From assembly GCA_900763175.1 (NCBI GenBank), contig CAAFJI010000264.1:1-7141 (forward strand): a stretch of DNA of 7,141 bases. The letters run 5' to 3'. Position 1 is the stretch's first letter. Every line of letters starts with the position of its first letter. Positions 6,664-7,141 of the stretch are shown piece after piece. The notes below the pieces were generated by a model, which saw nothing but the letters and a program-made list of their open reading frames with translations, searched no databases and was not told the DNA's origin. A program made the position numbers and the translations under genes. The stretch is from Lachnospiraceae bacterium (GTDB taxonomy: Bacteria; Bacillota; Clostridia; Lachnospirales; Lachnospiraceae).

Positions 6664-6685
6664 GGGCAGGGAAAATACCCTGCCT
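6664..6685 (+). terminator. GC-rich hairpin after the conjugation genes, terminator or 5' leader hairpin
   Basis: GGCAGGG (6665-6671) and CCCTGCC (6678-6684) form a perfect 7-pair stem with an AAAATA loop, extended by one G-U pair. It is followed by TGTTAAG, not a run of T, so an intrinsic terminator of the usual kind is not certain. For transcripts from the hydrolase side it could be a weak terminator 67 bases after the stop; for transcripts from the promoter at 6624-6652 it would lie at the extreme 5' end, where hairpins often protect mRNA. Confidence 0.4.
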
Positions 6686-6699
6686 GTTAAGAATAGAAA

Positions 6700-6741
6700 A
6701 TGTATTATAAAAAGTGGTTGTATGGGGGAGTGCTTGGATGA
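6700..6741 (+). other. possible 13-codon leader frame overlapping the ATPase start
   Basis: ATG 6700 opens a frame MYYKKWLYGGVLG ending in TGA 6739-6741, which overlaps the ATPase start codon as ATGA, the usual layout for translational coupling. It has no good ribosome binding site (only AAGAATAGA upstream), so it may be chance. Confidence 0.15.
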
Positions 6742-7141
6742 ATGATTTGTATATACAGGGAGTGCATATAGATTGGAATAAAATTCCAGTAAATAGTTAT
6801 TTGAGAGAAATTGATGCGATAAAAGGTTTGGAAGAACTGATTTTTCATAATTCGATTACTTTTTTTGTTGGAGAAAACGGAAGTGGAAAATCAACCTTAC
6901 TGGAGGCACTTGCAGTTGCCTGTGGGTTTAACCCGGAAGGTGGGACAAAGAATTATATTTTTTCCACATATGATTCCCATTCGCAATTGCATGAAGCTAT
7001 ACGTGTTGTAAAGGGATACCGTCAAGCAAAATGGGGATATTTTCTGAGAGCAGAGAGTTTTTATAATGTGGCGACAAAAGAGGAAGAATATGCAGACTGG
7101 GAACACCCATCAGAAAAATACCATGAAAAATCACATGGAGA
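6738..7141 (+). CDS. AAA/ABC-type ATPase resembling COG3910, N-terminal part (3' end outside window)
   Basis: The frame runs from ATG 6738 to the window edge without a stop (134 complete codons). A good site, GGGGGAG (6724-6730), lies 7 bases before the ATG. Walker A is GENGSGKS at residues 45-52, in the context ITFFVGENGSGKSTLLEALAVACGFNPEGG; the later motifs FSTYDSHSQLHEAIR, FFLRAESFYNVAT (here YFLRAESFYNVAT) and the HEKSHGE run at the edge fit the predicted-ATPase family COG3910 as I remember it. These are soluble nucleotide-binding proteins of about 250 residues with no well-established function. The DNA is clearly more AT-rich than the conjugation genes, and the gene has its own promoter, so I infer a cargo gene inserted next to the transfer operon. 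A defence-related role is possible because many such ATPases are, but nothing here shows it. Confidence 0.85.
   Translation, partial: MNDLYIQGVHIDWNKIPVNSYLREIDAIKGLEELIFHNSITFFVGENGSGKSTLLEALAVACGFNPEGGTKNYIFSTYDSHSQLHEAIRVVKGYRQAKWGYFLRAESFYNVATKEEEYADWEHPSEKYHEKSHG

Noticed and set aside
1..7141. CRISPR array, tRNA or rRNA genes, insertion sequences, attachment sites or transfer origin
   Set aside because: Reading through, I saw no regularly spaced repeats, no tRNA-like or rRNA-like sequence, no transposase or integrase gene, and no convincing terminal repeats or nick region.

Overview
The window is a stretch of the conjugation (type IV secretion) module of an integrative and conjugative element of the Tn1549/CTn family, from a Gram-positive gut anaerobe of the Clostridia, most likely Lachnospiraceae. 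This rests on protein similarity recognised by eye (VirB6-like C-terminus, PrgI/VirB3-like protein, VirB4 ATPase, membrane-anchored lysozyme-like plus CHAP hydrolase), on the gene order, on strong AGGAGG-type ribosome binding sites, and on tightly packed genes all on the + strand. No database search was possible. The species, the element ends, the relaxase and the coupling protein are not visible here.

Layout. 2-373: end of a VirB6/TrbL-like polytopic channel subunit. 386-856: DUF4313-like small soluble protein. 863-1309: PrgI-family inner-membrane protein. 1302-3632: VirB4 ATPase, overlapping prgI by 8 bases and starting most plausibly at TTG 1302. 3633-3704: short gap holding an AT palindrome and a hairpin. 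3705-4007 and 4020-4502: two halves of what looks like one DUF6674-like coiled-coil protein, in the same frame and interrupted by a single TAG. 4533-4880: small acidic protein resembling a domain found in the large polyvalent proteins of such elements. 4903-6597: bifunctional cell-wall hydrolase (TTG start). 6598-6737: a gap with a good sigma-A-type promoter, a GC-rich hairpin and a possible 13-codon leader. 6738-end: start of a COG3910-like AAA/ABC-type ATPase in visibly more AT-rich DNA, probably a cargo gene.

How it works together (family knowledge plus inference). VirB6-like and PrgI proteins form the membrane part of the mating channel, VirB4 powers assembly and transport from the cytoplasmic face, and the hydrolase opens peptidoglycan outside the membrane so the channel can cross the wall. 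The DUF4313, DUF6674-like and small acidic proteins are conserved accessories of unknown job. The last gene has its own promoter and different base composition, so it is probably not part of the transfer machine.

Most worth a second look: the in-frame TAG that cuts the DUF6674-like gene; the fact that virB6, DUF4313 and prgI also lie in one frame separated only by single TAG codons; and the promoter-hairpin-leader arrangement before the AT-rich ATPase cargo gene.
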